NCBI RefSeq assembly: GCF_040361335.1
Contig: NZ_APNM01000001.1
Coordinates: 186,001 to 250,000, forward strand
From: APNM01 sp040361335
GTDB taxonomy: Bacteria; Pseudomonadota; Gammaproteobacteria; Nevskiales; Salinisphaeraceae
Direction: 5' to 3'
Length of the DNA stretch: 64,000 nt
Shown here: in pieces, positions 43,411 through 56,697 of the stretch
Numbering within the stretch: the stretch's first letter is position 1
How the letters are laid out: every line of letters begins with the position of its first letter
Translations under genes and position numbers: made by a program
Notes under the pieces: model-generated
Told to the model about the DNA's origin: nothing
What the model saw: the letters and a program-made list of their open reading frames with translations, nothing else
Databases searched by the model: none

Positions 43411-44004
43411 ATGCAGGCACGATCCGCGATTGTGACGATGCTGGCTGCCGCGGTCCTGCAGGGATGCACAGTCGCCTATAACGAGCTGCACGGTGAATTG
43501 CCGGCACGGTCGGACAAGGCGGAGGCAGGCTGTGATCTGGCGTACTCGCTGGAGCTGCTCAGTGGTCATCACACGAATACCTTCGGCGTTAAGAAAACGC
43601 CAGCCGACCAGGCAAGCGAGATCGAGAGCGAGTATGTGGCCGATACGGCATCGGCACTGGAGGCGTTGGGTTGCGATTCGGAGTTCGTCGAAGCGGAGGG
43701 CGACGCCGATTTGGTGATCCGCGTCGAACGGCTTCCGAAATTGAGCGCCCTGCCGCAGGAGTGGCTTACCGGGCTCAGCTTCGGCCTGATCCCGAGCTGG
43801 GGAACCCGGCCGTCCGAATACCGATATACCTTCCGGGATACGGATAGCGGCTTCGAGAATGTCTATACCGTCGATAGGAAGTCATACAGCCATCTGGTGC
43901 TGTTCCCGGTTTTCTGGGTGACCTTCTTCACGGCGGACGAGAGTCGGGTCTATAAGGAGGCGGTGACGGATTTCGTCTCGCGCCGGGGCGTTGAAGGACG
44001 ATGA
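43411..44004 (+). CDS. Lipoprotein of unknown function
   Basis: 197 residues. Signal peptide with lipobox: MQARSAIVTMLAAAVLQGCT (Cys19). The mature part has no family I recognise; it includes FGLIPSWGTRPSEYRYTF and SHLVLFPVFWVTFFTADESR. This GLIPxW...Y pattern is like small lipoproteins found beside stress or envelope genes. A strong SD (GGGAGG) precedes the ATG. It overlaps the next small gene by 4 bp. Confidence 0.72.
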   Translation: MQARSAIVTMLAAAVLQGCTVAYNELHGELPARSDKAEAGCDLAYSLELLSGHHTNTFGVKKTPADQASEIESEYVADTASALEALGCDSEFVEAEGDADLVIRVERLPKLSALPQEWLTGLSFGLIPSWGTRPSEYRYTFRDTDSGFENVYTVDRKSYSHLVLFPVFWVTFFTADESRVYKEAVTDFVSRRGVEGR

Positions 44005-44216
44005 CCAGGCAGGAATCATCCGAGGCGCGCGGAGACGCCCGCAATACCCGGGCGGCGGTCTGGATCGTGGCGGCCGGTCTCGCCGGCGGCATCGGTGCCG
44101 GTCTCGGCATCGGCTGGCTGATGGGCGATGCCCTGGTGGGGGTCGGTATCGGGCTGGCCGCCGGGGCGGGTGCCGGCGGGGTGCTGGCGTCGCTGGTTTA
44201 CACGGGCGATGTCTGA
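44001..44216 (+). CDS. Small glycine-zipper membrane protein
   Basis: 71 residues: charged N-terminus, then WIVAAGLAGGIGAGLGIGWLMGDALVGVGIGLAAGAGAGGVLASLV, two Gly-zipper hydrophobic hairpin helices as in small membrane-inserting proteins. The ATGA overlap with the lipoprotein stop shows that they are translated together, so they probably act together at the envelope. No specific family. Confidence 0.65.
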   Translation: MTRQESSEARGDARNTRAAVWIVAAGLAGGIGAGLGIGWLMGDALVGVGIGLAAGAGAGGVLASLVYTGDV

Positions 44217-44245
44217 GCGGCGATGGCGGACGGGGCCGCCGGCAA

Positions 44246-45640
44246 TCAGGGCCCGTCCTGACTATAAACCCTGGGATCCGAAGGACGCCCGCCATCAATG
44301 TATCGCTGAAGATTCCTGGTATAGGATTGTCGGCGGTTCTTCATGAACTGTTCATGCAGGCCAGTCGGCGGCTTGGGGCCACTGTAAGTGGGGGTGGGTC
44401 GAATCTGGTTTTGCGAGGCTTTTTCGGCAGCGTTGATTTTCGCCAGTTGTTTCCGCACGACGGCATCGGCGTTTGCGTTGGTATAGACAAACCAGTTTGA
44501 CGTCGCATGGAAGTAGACCGGGTCGATACTTCCAAGTGCGCCGGCACGCTGGGCCGCCAGGATGGCTTCGGCCGAGAGTTGTCGGCTGCCAACGCCATAA
44601 GTGGCAATTTCCAGCGCTTGGTTGAAATGACCCTGCGCGAGGGCGGTCTCCACCCTTGTTCGTGCCTCGGCGATTTTGGCCTGCTGTGCCTCATAGGCGG
44701 CAACCTGTTCTCTGTAAGCCCTCCATTGCTCATGGTAGTTGTCCAGGTTTCTGGCCCCGCGACACCCTGACTCGTCACCGAGGTCGCAAGCTTTCTGGTA
44801 CCACTGGCGCGCTATATGGGTGTCTTTCCCTTGCGAGCTGATGGTGTTGGCGGTGGCGACACAACCGGCCGGCATGTCCGCATTGCAGCTTTTTTCGAAG
44901 TAGGCCTGAGCATCCGCGTACTTTTCCAGCTTCACATAGGTCATGCCCACCATGTAGGCGTGTTTCGGGTCTTTATTGAGCTGATAGGCGGTCAGTGCGT
45001 ACTTGTTGGCTTCTTCGAAATCGTTCTTGATGTCCGGTTCGAAGGCCAGGGCCAGCGCGGCGTGATAACAGGCAAAATCATCCTTCAAGTCGCAGCCTCT
45101 CGTCGCATAGTTTTTCATCCGACCCGGATGTTTTTCCTCCACGGCGCCGGTATAGATCCAGGCCGCCAGGCCACAGGATTTCGGATCAACGGTCGTGGCG
45201 CAGCCTTTATGTGCCAGGCTGGCGGCGTCCGCGCGATAACGCTTGAGCTCGTCCAGATTCAGGGCCGACCAGGCCGCGAGATAGCAGGTCCGACGTTTGT
45301 AGTAGCCAAGCTTGCAGGCATTGGCGAGATAGGGGAAAGCGTTTGCTCGGTTCTTGACGACATTGCCCTTGCCATAAAAAAGATTGTAGCCGGCGTGGTG
45401 GCAGCCATCGGCGAGTTTCAATTTGCAGGCTAGGCTGAAAAAGTGTGTGGCCTTTGTCTCACTCGCTTCAATCCGGTCGCCTTTCATCAGGCGATAGCCG
45501 TGGAAAAGGCAGGCTTTGGCATTCCCTGCCCGACACTCGTCCGGCCAGCGTTCGGCTCCGGGGGGTAATTGAGCGAACGCATGGCTGGACATGACGAGAA
45601 CGGCGACAGCGGCTGCCAGCGACTTCATCAAGAACTTCAT
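44246..45640 (-). CDS. Secreted Sel1-like/Cys-rich repeat protein
   Basis: 464 residues with a signal peptide (MKFLMKSLAAAVAVLVMSS, cut after HAFA). The mature protein has repeated helical pairs each carrying a cysteine pair: CRAGNAKACLFHGYRLM, CKLKLADGCHHAGYNLFYG, CDLKDDFACYHAALALAF, CNADMPAGCVATANTI, CDLGDESGCRGARNL. This spacing is that of Sel1/Hcp-type repeats stabilised by disulphides. The C-terminal 130 residues are different (NRRQSYTRNLQRYIDGGR). Probably a periplasmic scaffold; MKF start chosen for its SD (GGGGGA). Confidence 0.78.
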   Translation of the reverse strand: MKFLMKSLAAAVAVLVMSSHAFAQLPPGAERWPDECRAGNAKACLFHGYRLMKGDRIEASETKATHFFSLACKLKLADGCHHAGYNLFYGKGNVVKNRANAFPYLANACKLGYYKRRTCYLAAWSALNLDELKRYRADAASLAHKGCATTVDPKSCGLAAWIYTGAVEEKHPGRMKNYATRGCDLKDDFACYHAALALAFEPDIKNDFEEANKYALTAYQLNKDPKHAYMVGMTYVKLEKYADAQAYFEKSCNADMPAGCVATANTISSQGKDTHIARQWYQKACDLGDESGCRGARNLDNYHEQWRAYREQVAAYEAQQAKIAEARTRVETALAQGHFNQALEIATYGVGSRQLSAEAILAAQRAGALGSIDPVYFHATSNWFVYTNANADAVVRKQLAKINAAEKASQNQIRPTPTYSGPKPPTGLHEQFMKNRRQSYTRNLQRYIDGGRPSDPRVYSQDGP

Positions 45641-45987
45641 GTATGCGTCCCCCAAGTCCGGGATTCGTATTGCCTCTGTGTCAATTCAATTGACGGCGAT
45701 GAAGTGCCACTGTCCTGTCGCCGGCCTGTGAGCGACGTCGAGCACGTTGATAATGTGATTGCTCGTCGCGACTTGCCACAGCCCCTAAATGGGGGGCGGC
45801 GGCCATCCGGGATGGCCCGGCGCGTCATTGAGTTGGATCAAGCCGCCGGGTGGTGCCGGATGCTAGCCTAGTATGGGGTGTCATGGCCGGTCCGGCGCGG
45901 CCCGCTTTAATGGTCCGTTCAGGCCGCGGCGCGATAATGGCCGCTTGGGGCGATGCCATCACAAGACAAACCGAGAAGGGACGGAGA
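45641..45987. other. Gene-free divergent spacer with small palindromes
   Basis: 347 bp between the Sel1-like gene (leftward) and the cytochrome b561 gene (rightward). I see no credible gene. GTCAATT-C-AATTGAC (45680-45694) is a perfect 7-bp palindrome about 40 bp upstream of the Sel1-like start, a possible operator. A GGCCATC-CGG-GATGGCC hairpin lies near 45812-45828. Confidence 0.55.
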
Positions 45988-46515
45988 ATGCGGAACGCGG
46001 ATCGTTATTCGGGGCTTTCCACCATCAATCACTGGGTGACGGCGGTGCTGGTGCTCGCCATGCTGCTGCTCGGCTTCATGGCCGCCGCCGCGCCGAACGA
46101 CGATGTCGAGCATTACGTGATGGGTATCCACGTGGGGCTCGGCTTCTTTGTCTTCCTGTTCGTGCTGTGGCGCACGGCGGTCCGGCTGGTCGAGGGCTTC
46201 CCGCCGGCCGAGGGCGACTCGGCCGCCCAGCGGTTCCTGGCGGGTGTGGTGCCGCGCCTGATCCTGCTGGCGATCGTGGTGCTGGTGTTCACGGGGCCGC
46301 TGTATATCTACACCGACGGCGGCGCTGTGGACGTGTTCGGCTGGTTCGAGGTGGCGGTGCCGCTGGAGTCGCTGTCCGCCATCCACGAGCCGATGGAGAC
46401 CATCCACGTGATCACGGGGCTGTATATCCTGCCCGTATTGCTGGGTCTGCATTTCCTCGGTGCCATCAAGCACTTCCTGACCCGCGGACGCCAGGAGACG
46501 CCGGCGGACCTGTGA
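45988..46515 (+). CDS. Cytochrome b561-type membrane protein
   Basis: A 175-residue four-helix membrane protein. STINHWVTAVLVLAMLLLGFMA (first haem His), MGIHVGLGFFVFLFVLWRTAVRL (HxxxG...WR), then VVPRLILLAIVVLVFTGPLYI and ETIHVITGLYILPVLLGLHFLGAIKHF with the remaining His ligands. This is the CybB family, quinol-dependent di-haem electron carriers. The start MRNADRYSGLS has a GGAG-type SD. Confidence 0.87.
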   Translation: MRNADRYSGLSTINHWVTAVLVLAMLLLGFMAAAAPNDDVEHYVMGIHVGLGFFVFLFVLWRTAVRLVEGFPPAEGDSAAQRFLAGVVPRLILLAIVVLVFTGPLYIYTDGGAVDVFGWFEVAVPLESLSAIHEPMETIHVITGLYILPVLLGLHFLGAIKHFLTRGRQETPADL

Positions 46516-46540
46516 GCCGCCGGCGGCCGCCCCGCGCCGG

Positions 46541-47443
46541 TCAGCCGCCGGCGCGGAGGTGGGTCGCCAGCCAGTCGCGGGCGGCTGTCGCGCCGCGCTC
46601 GAACTGGGCGTCGTAGACCTCCATGTGCCCGCCCTCGATCAGCAGCAGCTCCTTGGGGTCGTGCGCGCGCTTGAAGGCGTCCAGGGCGATGTCGGTGGGG
46701 GTGACGATGTCGTCGGTGGTCAGGATCATCAGTAGCGGCGCGGGCGTGATCTGCTCGATGTACTGCGCCGGCTCGTAGGCCATCATCATCTCGGTGGAGC
46801 GCAGGGTGACCTCGTTGAGCCACAGCGGCGTGCCCAGCATCCCCGAGTCGCGGATGAAAACCCATTCCTCGGGCGAGGGCAGGGCGCACAGCGAGCCGCG
46901 TTCGCCGAACACCGGGATCATCTCGGGCTCGGCGCCCTGGAAGCGGGCGACGCGGTCGGCGTCGAAGCGCCGCCGCAGGTCCTCGAATTCCTCCTCGCGG
47001 AAGACCCGGCGCATGTTGGCGCGTCCGGAGATGAACGGCACCTGCGAGACCACCGCCTTCACGCGCTTGTCCAGGGCCGCCACCGGCAGGACGTGACCGC
47101 CGCTGTAGCTGGTGCCCCAGACGCCGATGCGGTCGGTGTCGACCTCGGGTTGCAGGCCGGCGAAGGTGATGGCGTCGCGGTAGCCCTCGACCTGTAGCCA
47201 GGGATCGACCTCCAGGCGGGGCTCGCCGTCGCTCGCGCCGAGGTTGCGGTGGTCGTAGACCACGCAGGCCAGGCCGGCGGCGCTGAAGACGTCCGCGTAC
47301 TGGTCCAGGAAGACTTCCTTCACCGCGGAGAACCCGTGGGCCATGACCACGCAGGGAAAGGGGCCGTCGCCCTCGTCGGGCGTCTGCAGCCAGCCCCGGA
47401 GGGTGACCTTGTCGGAGGTCTGGAACTCGATGTCCTTGCGCAT
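46541..47443 (-). CDS. Alpha/beta hydrolase
   Basis: 300 residues. LRGWLQTPDEGDGPFPCVVMAHGFSAVKE is the first strand and oxyanion region, YDHRNLGASDGEPR the next, RIGVWGTSYSGGHVLPVAA the nucleophile elbow (GTSYSG), LLMILTTDDIVTP the Asp and LLIEGGHMEVY the His. It resembles peptidase/esterase-like hydrolases (YcjY type). Substrate unknown. Start chosen for the GAGGAGA ribosome site. Confidence 0.88.
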   Translation of the reverse strand: MRKDIEFQTSDKVTLRGWLQTPDEGDGPFPCVVMAHGFSAVKEVFLDQYADVFSAAGLACVVYDHRNLGASDGEPRLEVDPWLQVEGYRDAITFAGLQPEVDTDRIGVWGTSYSGGHVLPVAALDKRVKAVVSQVPFISGRANMRRVFREEEFEDLRRRFDADRVARFQGAEPEMIPVFGERGSLCALPSPEEWVFIRDSGMLGTPLWLNEVTLRSTEMMMAYEPAQYIEQITPAPLLMILTTDDIVTPTDIALDAFKRAHDPKELLLIEGGHMEVYDAQFERGATAARDWLATHLRAGG

Positions 47444-47629
47444 GGCGGGCTCTCCTCTTGTGCGTTGTGCGCCGATCCGACAGCCTAGCCACGAATCGGG
47501 TATGGCGTGCCCCTTCCGACGGGTGGGTCGCCGTGACGCGCGGTTCCGCCGGTGGCATGCGCCGGTGGGCTGTAGCAAACTCGGGCGGGTGGCCGGCGTG
47601 CCGCCGGCACAGGGAGAGGAATCCGGCCT

Positions 47630-49786
47630 TTGTTACGCGCGCGACCCGCACCCGTCACCATCCTCACGCTCTCGCTGCTCGCGGTCGCCTCGCTGGCGCT
47701 GGGGGCGCTGGGTCTGGCCACGAACCAACCCTGGCTGGGCCTGACGCTGGCCGCGGGCGAGGGGGCGGACGTGCGCATCGTGGCCGTCGATCCGGACGGG
47801 CCGGCGCGCGACGTGCCGGTGCCGGCCAAGCTCAAGGTCTTGCGCGCGCCGGACGGCAGCGCCGTCGCCCCGGTGGGCATGGACCTGATCGACGAGCCGG
47901 ACGCTTTCGAGACCTATCGGCGCATGGGCGCCTTCTTCGAGCGCCAGGACCGGCTCGATCGCGTCCTGCGCGCCGATTACGTGGATATCGAGGTGGCGGC
48001 CGACGACGGCGGCACCGCCACGGTCCGGGTGCGTCCCGCGTCCGCCCGGCCCTTGCACGACCTGCCGGCGGCGTTCTGGATCCAGTTGTTCGTGGGGGTG
48101 GCCGGCTTCGGTTTCAGCGCCTGGGTCTGGAGCCTGCGCTGGCGCGACACCAGCACGCGGCTGTTCGCGGCGGTGGGCGCGAGCATCCTCTGCTTCAGTT
48201 TCGCCGCCGGCATCTACAGCACCCGCGAGCTGGCCCTGGACGGCGGATTGTTCCGGGCGCTGTCCGCCGCCAACCATGCGGGCGCGCTGGCCTTCGGCGC
48301 GGCCATGATCGCGCTGCTGCTGCATTACCCGCGACGCCTGGTGCGTACCCGCTACCTCCTGGTGCCGGCGGCCGTGTTCGGTGGCTGGTGGGCGGGGGAC
48401 ACGCTGTGGCTGTTCCCCGGCCCGCCGCTGGGCCTGCACCTGCCCACCGTCCTGGAGATGGCCGGTATCCTGGCCTGCGCCGCCGTCCAGTTCCGGGCGA
48501 CGCGCGGTGATCCGCGCGCCCGCGCCGCCCTGCGCTGGTTCGGGTTGAGCATCGCCGTGGGGGCGGGGGCCTTCGTGCTGACCGTGGTCATCCCCAACCT
48601 GTTGGGAATCGCGCCCGGCCTGCCCCAGGGCTACGCCTTTCTGTTCTTCCTGCTGATCCACGCGGGCCTGGCGCTCGGGGTGGCGCGCTTCCGGCTGTTC
48701 GACCTGGACGATTGGGCTTTCCGGATTTTCTTCTATCTCGGGGGCGTGTTCCTGCTGGTGGCGCTGGACGCCTTCCTGATCTATACGGTGTCGGTCGAGC
48801 CGGTGTCCGCCTTCGGGGTGGCGCTGCTCGTGGTGGCCTTCGCCTACCTGCCGTTCCGCGAGTCCCTGGACCGGCGGCTGCGGCAGGGCCGGGTCCCGGA
48901 CCGGGCCGGGTTGTACCAGCGGGCGGTGGATGTCGCGCTCACGCCCACCGGGACCAGCCAGCGTGCGCGTTGGGAAGGCCTGCTCACGGAGGTGTTCGGT
49001 CCGCTGCGGATGGTGCCGGACGATGCCGCCGAGGTCGCCATCGAGGACGACGGTGTCGCGCTGCGCGTGCCGGGGGTGGATGCGCTGCCCGGTGTCCGGC
49101 TCGATTACGCCCGCGGCGGGCGGCGGCTGTTCACCTCGCGCGACGCGGAGCTGGCGCGCGAGATCCACGCCGTGCTCCGGCACACCCTGGAGGGACGCGA
49201 GGCCTACGAGAAGGGCGTGGCGGCGGAGCGCGAGCGTATCGCCCGCGATATCCACGACAATATCGGCGTGCAGTTGCTCAGCGCGCTGCACAGCGCCGAG
49301 GCGCCGCGCAAGAACACCCTGATACGCGAGACCCTGACCGACTTGCGGGACATCATCAACAACGCCGCCGGCGCCGAGCGGTCCCTGGACGAGGTGCTGG
49401 CCGACCTGCGCGCCGAGGTGGCCGAGCACCTCGCGGTCGCGGATGTCGCGCTGCGCTGGGACCGGGTGTCCGGCACGACCCCGGATGTCGCCCCCGGCAC
49501 GCTGGCCATCCAGGTGCTGCGGTCCTTGATCCGCGAGGCCACCGGCAATGTCGTCAAGCACGCCGGGGCGTCGGTGATGCGCGTGGCCGTGGCGGAGCGC
49601 GACGGCGTGCTCACGATCCGGATCGAGGACGACGGCCGCGGCTTCGACACGCGCCGGGTCACGCGGGGCAACGGGTTGTCCAACATGCGGCGGCGCATGA
49701 CCGCCATGGGCGGCACGCTGGAGGTGATCAGCGGGGAGGCCGGCACGCGGGTGGTGGCGCGGTTCGCCATTGGGCGGGGTGGTTAG
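47630..49786 (+). CDS. Membrane sensor histidine kinase, HPK7/NarL type
   Basis: 718 residues starting with TTG (SD AGGGAGAGGA). N-terminal hydrophobic helix, a periplasmic segment (about 30-140), then about eight membrane helices (145-430) and a cytoplasmic kinase. ERERIARDIHDNIGVQLLSALH is the HisKA_3 box with His542; the ATPase has IREATGNVVKHAG (N box), IEDDGRGFD (G1) and GNGLSNMRRRM (G2). The layout is ComP-like. The NarL-type response regulator that usually follows is absent; the next genes are the gltD repeats and gltD on the other strand. Confidence 0.9.
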   Translation: MLRARPAPVTILTLSLLAVASLALGALGLATNQPWLGLTLAAGEGADVRIVAVDPDGPARDVPVPAKLKVLRAPDGSAVAPVGMDLIDEPDAFETYRRMGAFFERQDRLDRVLRADYVDIEVAADDGGTATVRVRPASARPLHDLPAAFWIQLFVGVAGFGFSAWVWSLRWRDTSTRLFAAVGASILCFSFAAGIYSTRELALDGGLFRALSAANHAGALAFGAAMIALLLHYPRRLVRTRYLLVPAAVFGGWWAGDTLWLFPGPPLGLHLPTVLEMAGILACAAVQFRATRGDPRARAALRWFGLSIAVGAGAFVLTVVIPNLLGIAPGLPQGYAFLFFLLIHAGLALGVARFRLFDLDDWAFRIFFYLGGVFLLVALDAFLIYTVSVEPVSAFGVALLVVAFAYLPFRESLDRRLRQGRVPDRAGLYQRAVDVALTPTGTSQRARWEGLLTEVFGPLRMVPDDAAEVAIEDDGVALRVPGVDALPGVRLDYARGGRRLFTSRDAELAREIHAVLRHTLEGREAYEKGVAAERERIARDIHDNIGVQLLSALHSAEAPRKNTLIRETLTDLRDIINNAAGAERSLDEVLADLRAEVAEHLAVADVALRWDRVSGTTPDVAPGTLAIQVLRSLIREATGNVVKHAGASVMRVAVAERDGVLTIRIEDDGRGFDTRRVTRGNGLSNMRRRMTAMGGTLEVISGEAGTRVVARFAIGRGG

Positions 49787-49823
49787 GAGTCGGCCGGGTA
49801 TTGTTTGTTGCCCCTCACCCCGA

Positions 49824-49846
49824 CCCTCTCCCCGGAGGGGAGAGGG
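49824..49846. repeat. CCCTCTCCCC/GGGGAGAGGG hairpin, second copy
   Basis: A perfect 10-bp stem with a 3-base loop, same arms as at 16176-16198, again preceded by CCCCTCACCC. It lies 38 bp after the histidine kinase stop. Confidence 0.75.
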
Positions 49847-49870
49847 GGCGATGTTTCCGAAGGTGGAGGG

Positions 49871-50292
49871 GCGCTTCAGACGCCGAGGTAGTCGAGGATG
49901 CCCTTGGCCGCCTCCTGGCCTTCGTACACCGCGGTGACGACGAGGTCGGATCCACGGACCCGAGCGCCATGGAGGGCGCGAGAGACCTATCGCGGCATGG
50001 ATGCCGCGCGCAGGCCTCGTCGTCGCGGGCCCTGGGGCGCTTCAGACGCCCAGGTAGTCGAGGATGCCCTTGGCGGCCTCCTGGCCTTCGTATACAGCGG
50101 TGACGACGAGGTCGGATCCACGGACCCGAGCGCCATGGAGGGCGCGAGAGACCTATCGCGGCATGGATGCCGCGCGCAGGCCTCGTCGTCGCGGTCCCTG
50201 GGGCGCTTCAGACGCCGAGGTAGTCGAGGATGCCCTTGGCCGCCTCCTGGCCTTCGTACACAGCGGTGACGACGAGGTCGGATCCACGGACC
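49871..50292. repeat. 166-bp tandem repeat made of the gltD 3' end plus a CATGGA hairpin spacer
   Basis: Units begin at 49871, 50037 and 50203 (GCGCTTCAGACGCC), exactly 166 bp apart; the third is the true end of gltD. Each unit holds about 90 bp of gltD coding end (through GGATCCACGGACC) followed, in units 1 and 2, by 76 bp with two hairpins, GCGCCATGGAGGGCGC and GCGGCATGGATGCCGC. The differences among the gltD parts (GGC/GGG, GCG/GCC, GTG/GTA, GCG/GCT in the gltD frame) are all at third codon positions. The spacer has no gene; open frames through it are artefacts. Confidence 0.9.
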
Positions 50293-51617
50293 ATGTCCCC
50301 GCCAGAGAACACCTTGGGGTTCGAAGTCTGGAACGGGTAGCGCCCGCGCTCGGGGGCGATCACCCGGCCGCCGTCGTCGATCTCGATGCGGTGGTCGTCG
50401 AACCAGTCCTGCGGGTTCGGGCGGAAACCGAAGGCGATGATCACGTTGTCGGCGGGGATGACTTCCTCGGTGCCGGGCACGGCCTCGGGGCGCCGGCGAC
50501 CGCGCTCGTCGGGGTCGCCGAGCCTCGTGGTGACCACCTTCACGCCCTCGACCCGGCCGTCGCCGACGATCTCCACCGGCTGGCGGTTGAACATGAAGTG
50601 CACGCCCTCTTCCTTGGCGTTGGCGACCTCGCGCGCGGAGCCGGGCATGTTCTCCTCGTCGCGCCGGTAGGCGCAGATCACCTTGGCGGCGCCCTGGCGG
50701 ATGGAGGTGCGGTTGCAGTCCATGGCGGTGTCGCCGCCGCCGAGCACGACCACGCGCTGGCCCTGCATGTCGATGAAGTCCTTGGCGTCCTTCTCCAGGC
50801 CGAGCTCGCGGTTGATGTTGGACACCAGGAAGGGCAGGGCCTCGTAGACGCCTTCCAGTTCCTCGCCGGGGAAGCCGCCCTTCATGTAGGTGTAGGTGCC
50901 CATGCCCATGAACACGGCGTCGTACTCGTCCATCAGTTCGTGCATCTGGACATCCTTGCCGACCTCGACGCCGAGGCGGAATTCCACGCCCATCTCTTCC
51001 AGCACCTGCCGGCGGGTCTCGACGACTTCCTTCTCCAGTTTGAAGGGCGGGATGCCGAAGGTGAGCAGGCCGCCGATGCGCGGGTATTTGTCGTACACGA
51101 TCGGCTTGACGCCGGCGCGCACCAGGCGGTCGGCGGCGCCCAGGCCCGCGGGCCCGGCACCGATCACGGCGACCCGCTTGTCGGTCCACACGCGGTGGGA
51201 CATGTCCGGGCGCCAGCCGGCCTTGAAGGCCTCGTCGGTGATGTACTTCTCGACCGAGCCGATGGTGATGGCGCCGAAGCCGTCGTTCATGGTGCAGGCG
51301 CCTTCGCAGAGGCGGTCCTGCGGACAGATGCGGCCGCACATCTCGGGCAGCGAGTTGGTCTGGTGGCAGAGCTCGGCGGCCTCGAACAGGTTGCCCTCGT
51401 TGACCAGCTTCAGCCAGTTGGGGATGTAATTGTGGACCGGGCACTTCCACTCGCAGTAGGGGTTGCCGCAGGAGATGCAGCGCCCGGCCTGCTTGGCCGC
51501 GGTCTCCTTGTCGAACTGGCCGTAGATTTCCTTGAACTCGTGGATGCGCACGGCGGCCTCGACCTTGGGCGGGTCCTGCCGGGGCATCTCCAGGAATTGC
51601 AGATGATTTTTTGCCAT
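50208..51617 (-). CDS. gltD: Glutamate synthase (NADPH) small subunit GltD
   Basis: 469 residues. N-terminal Fe-S cysteines (CISCGNPYCEWKCPVHNYIP, CGRICPQDRLCEGACT) are followed by the FAD site VAVIGAGPAGLGAADRLVRAG and the NADPH site VVVLGGGDTAMDCNRTSIRQGA. GltD feeds electrons from NADPH to GltB for glutamate formation. It lies 93 bp after gltB, in the same direction. Its last 90 bp are duplicated twice just downstream. Confidence 0.96.
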   Translation of the reverse strand: MAKNHLQFLEMPRQDPPKVEAAVRIHEFKEIYGQFDKETAAKQAGRCISCGNPYCEWKCPVHNYIPNWLKLVNEGNLFEAAELCHQTNSLPEMCGRICPQDRLCEGACTMNDGFGAITIGSVEKYITDEAFKAGWRPDMSHRVWTDKRVAVIGAGPAGLGAADRLVRAGVKPIVYDKYPRIGGLLTFGIPPFKLEKEVVETRRQVLEEMGVEFRLGVEVGKDVQMHELMDEYDAVFMGMGTYTYMKGGFPGEELEGVYEALPFLVSNINRELGLEKDAKDFIDMQGQRVVVLGGGDTAMDCNRTSIRQGAAKVICAYRRDEENMPGSAREVANAKEEGVHFMFNRQPVEIVGDGRVEGVKVVTTRLGDPDERGRRRPEAVPGTEEVIPADNVIIAFGFRPNPQDWFDDHRIEIDDGGRVIAPERGRYPFQTSNPKVFSGGDMVRGSDLVVTAVYEGQEAAKGILDYLGV

Positions 51618-51710
51618 TGCTCAGTGATCCGTGATTCGTGATCGGTGATTAGTCGGCGCGGCGAGCGCGGCGGACGCGCCATGCGCCCGCCGCGGGTCGT
51701 CCGTCACCAA

Positions 51711-56174
<4,464 letters not shown>

Positions 56175-56691
56175 AGCAATCATCCTTCCCCTGGCGCCGG
56201 CGTCAGACCTGCCTCCCCCTCGAAAGGGCGAACGTGGATCGCGATAGCGACGGGGAGGTGGGCGGCCCGCGCCTGCTCCCGGCCACGGGCGCATGGCGTG
56301 GATCGGTCGCGCGGGACATATTGAGCGAACCCCGAATTATAGAAGGGCGGCGGTCCACGATCAATCTGCGGCGGTGCGGCAAAGCCCTCGAGACAAGTAT
56401 TTACAAGGGGAAACGGGTTTCGGAAATCCCCCCTGCCCCCCCTTTGCAAAGGGGGGAACGACGTAGCCGGCCTTCCGCAAGGGGGGAGCTGCCGGAGGTG
56501 TTTCCATGCCCCCGAGAAGAGCAAAGCACCACTTCCCCCTTTCATAAAGGGGGAAAGAGGGGGATTTCCCCGTCTCAGGAAACCGCCGCCGCGGCGTAGG
56601 CGTCCAGTGCGTAGGCCGGGATAAGCGCGTGAGCGCGTTCCCGGCAGTTCAGGCAGGCCCCGCCTCCGATCACCCTGGCGGGGGAGACCGC
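56175..56691. repeat. gltB upstream region with a 148-bp inverted-repeat element
   Basis: The 517 bp between gltB and higA have no supported gene. GGAAATCCCCC (56422-56432) and its exact reverse complement (56559-56569) bracket an element with inner hairpins, CCCCCCTTTGCAAAGGGGGG and CCCCCTTTCATAAAGGGGG. This kind of C-tract palindrome is a common dispersed repeat. The gltB promoter should lie within about 56184-56400; no confident boxes were chosen. Confidence 0.7.
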
Positions 56692-56697
56692 CTACGC
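56609..56697. repeat. GTAGGCCGGGATAAGCGCG hairpin repeat, left of higBA
   Basis: Starts GCGTAGGCCGGGATAAGCGC and ends with ACCGCCTACGC, so the ends are inverted. The first 35 bp recur at 57369. The right end overlaps the higA stop codon (TAG on the minus strand, 56692-56694). Confidence 0.8.

Noticed and set aside
49898..51641. Rightward open frames through the gltD repeats
   Set aside because: They are the antisense of gltD and its duplicated ends; the repeated amino-acid text follows from the 166-bp period, which is not divisible by three.
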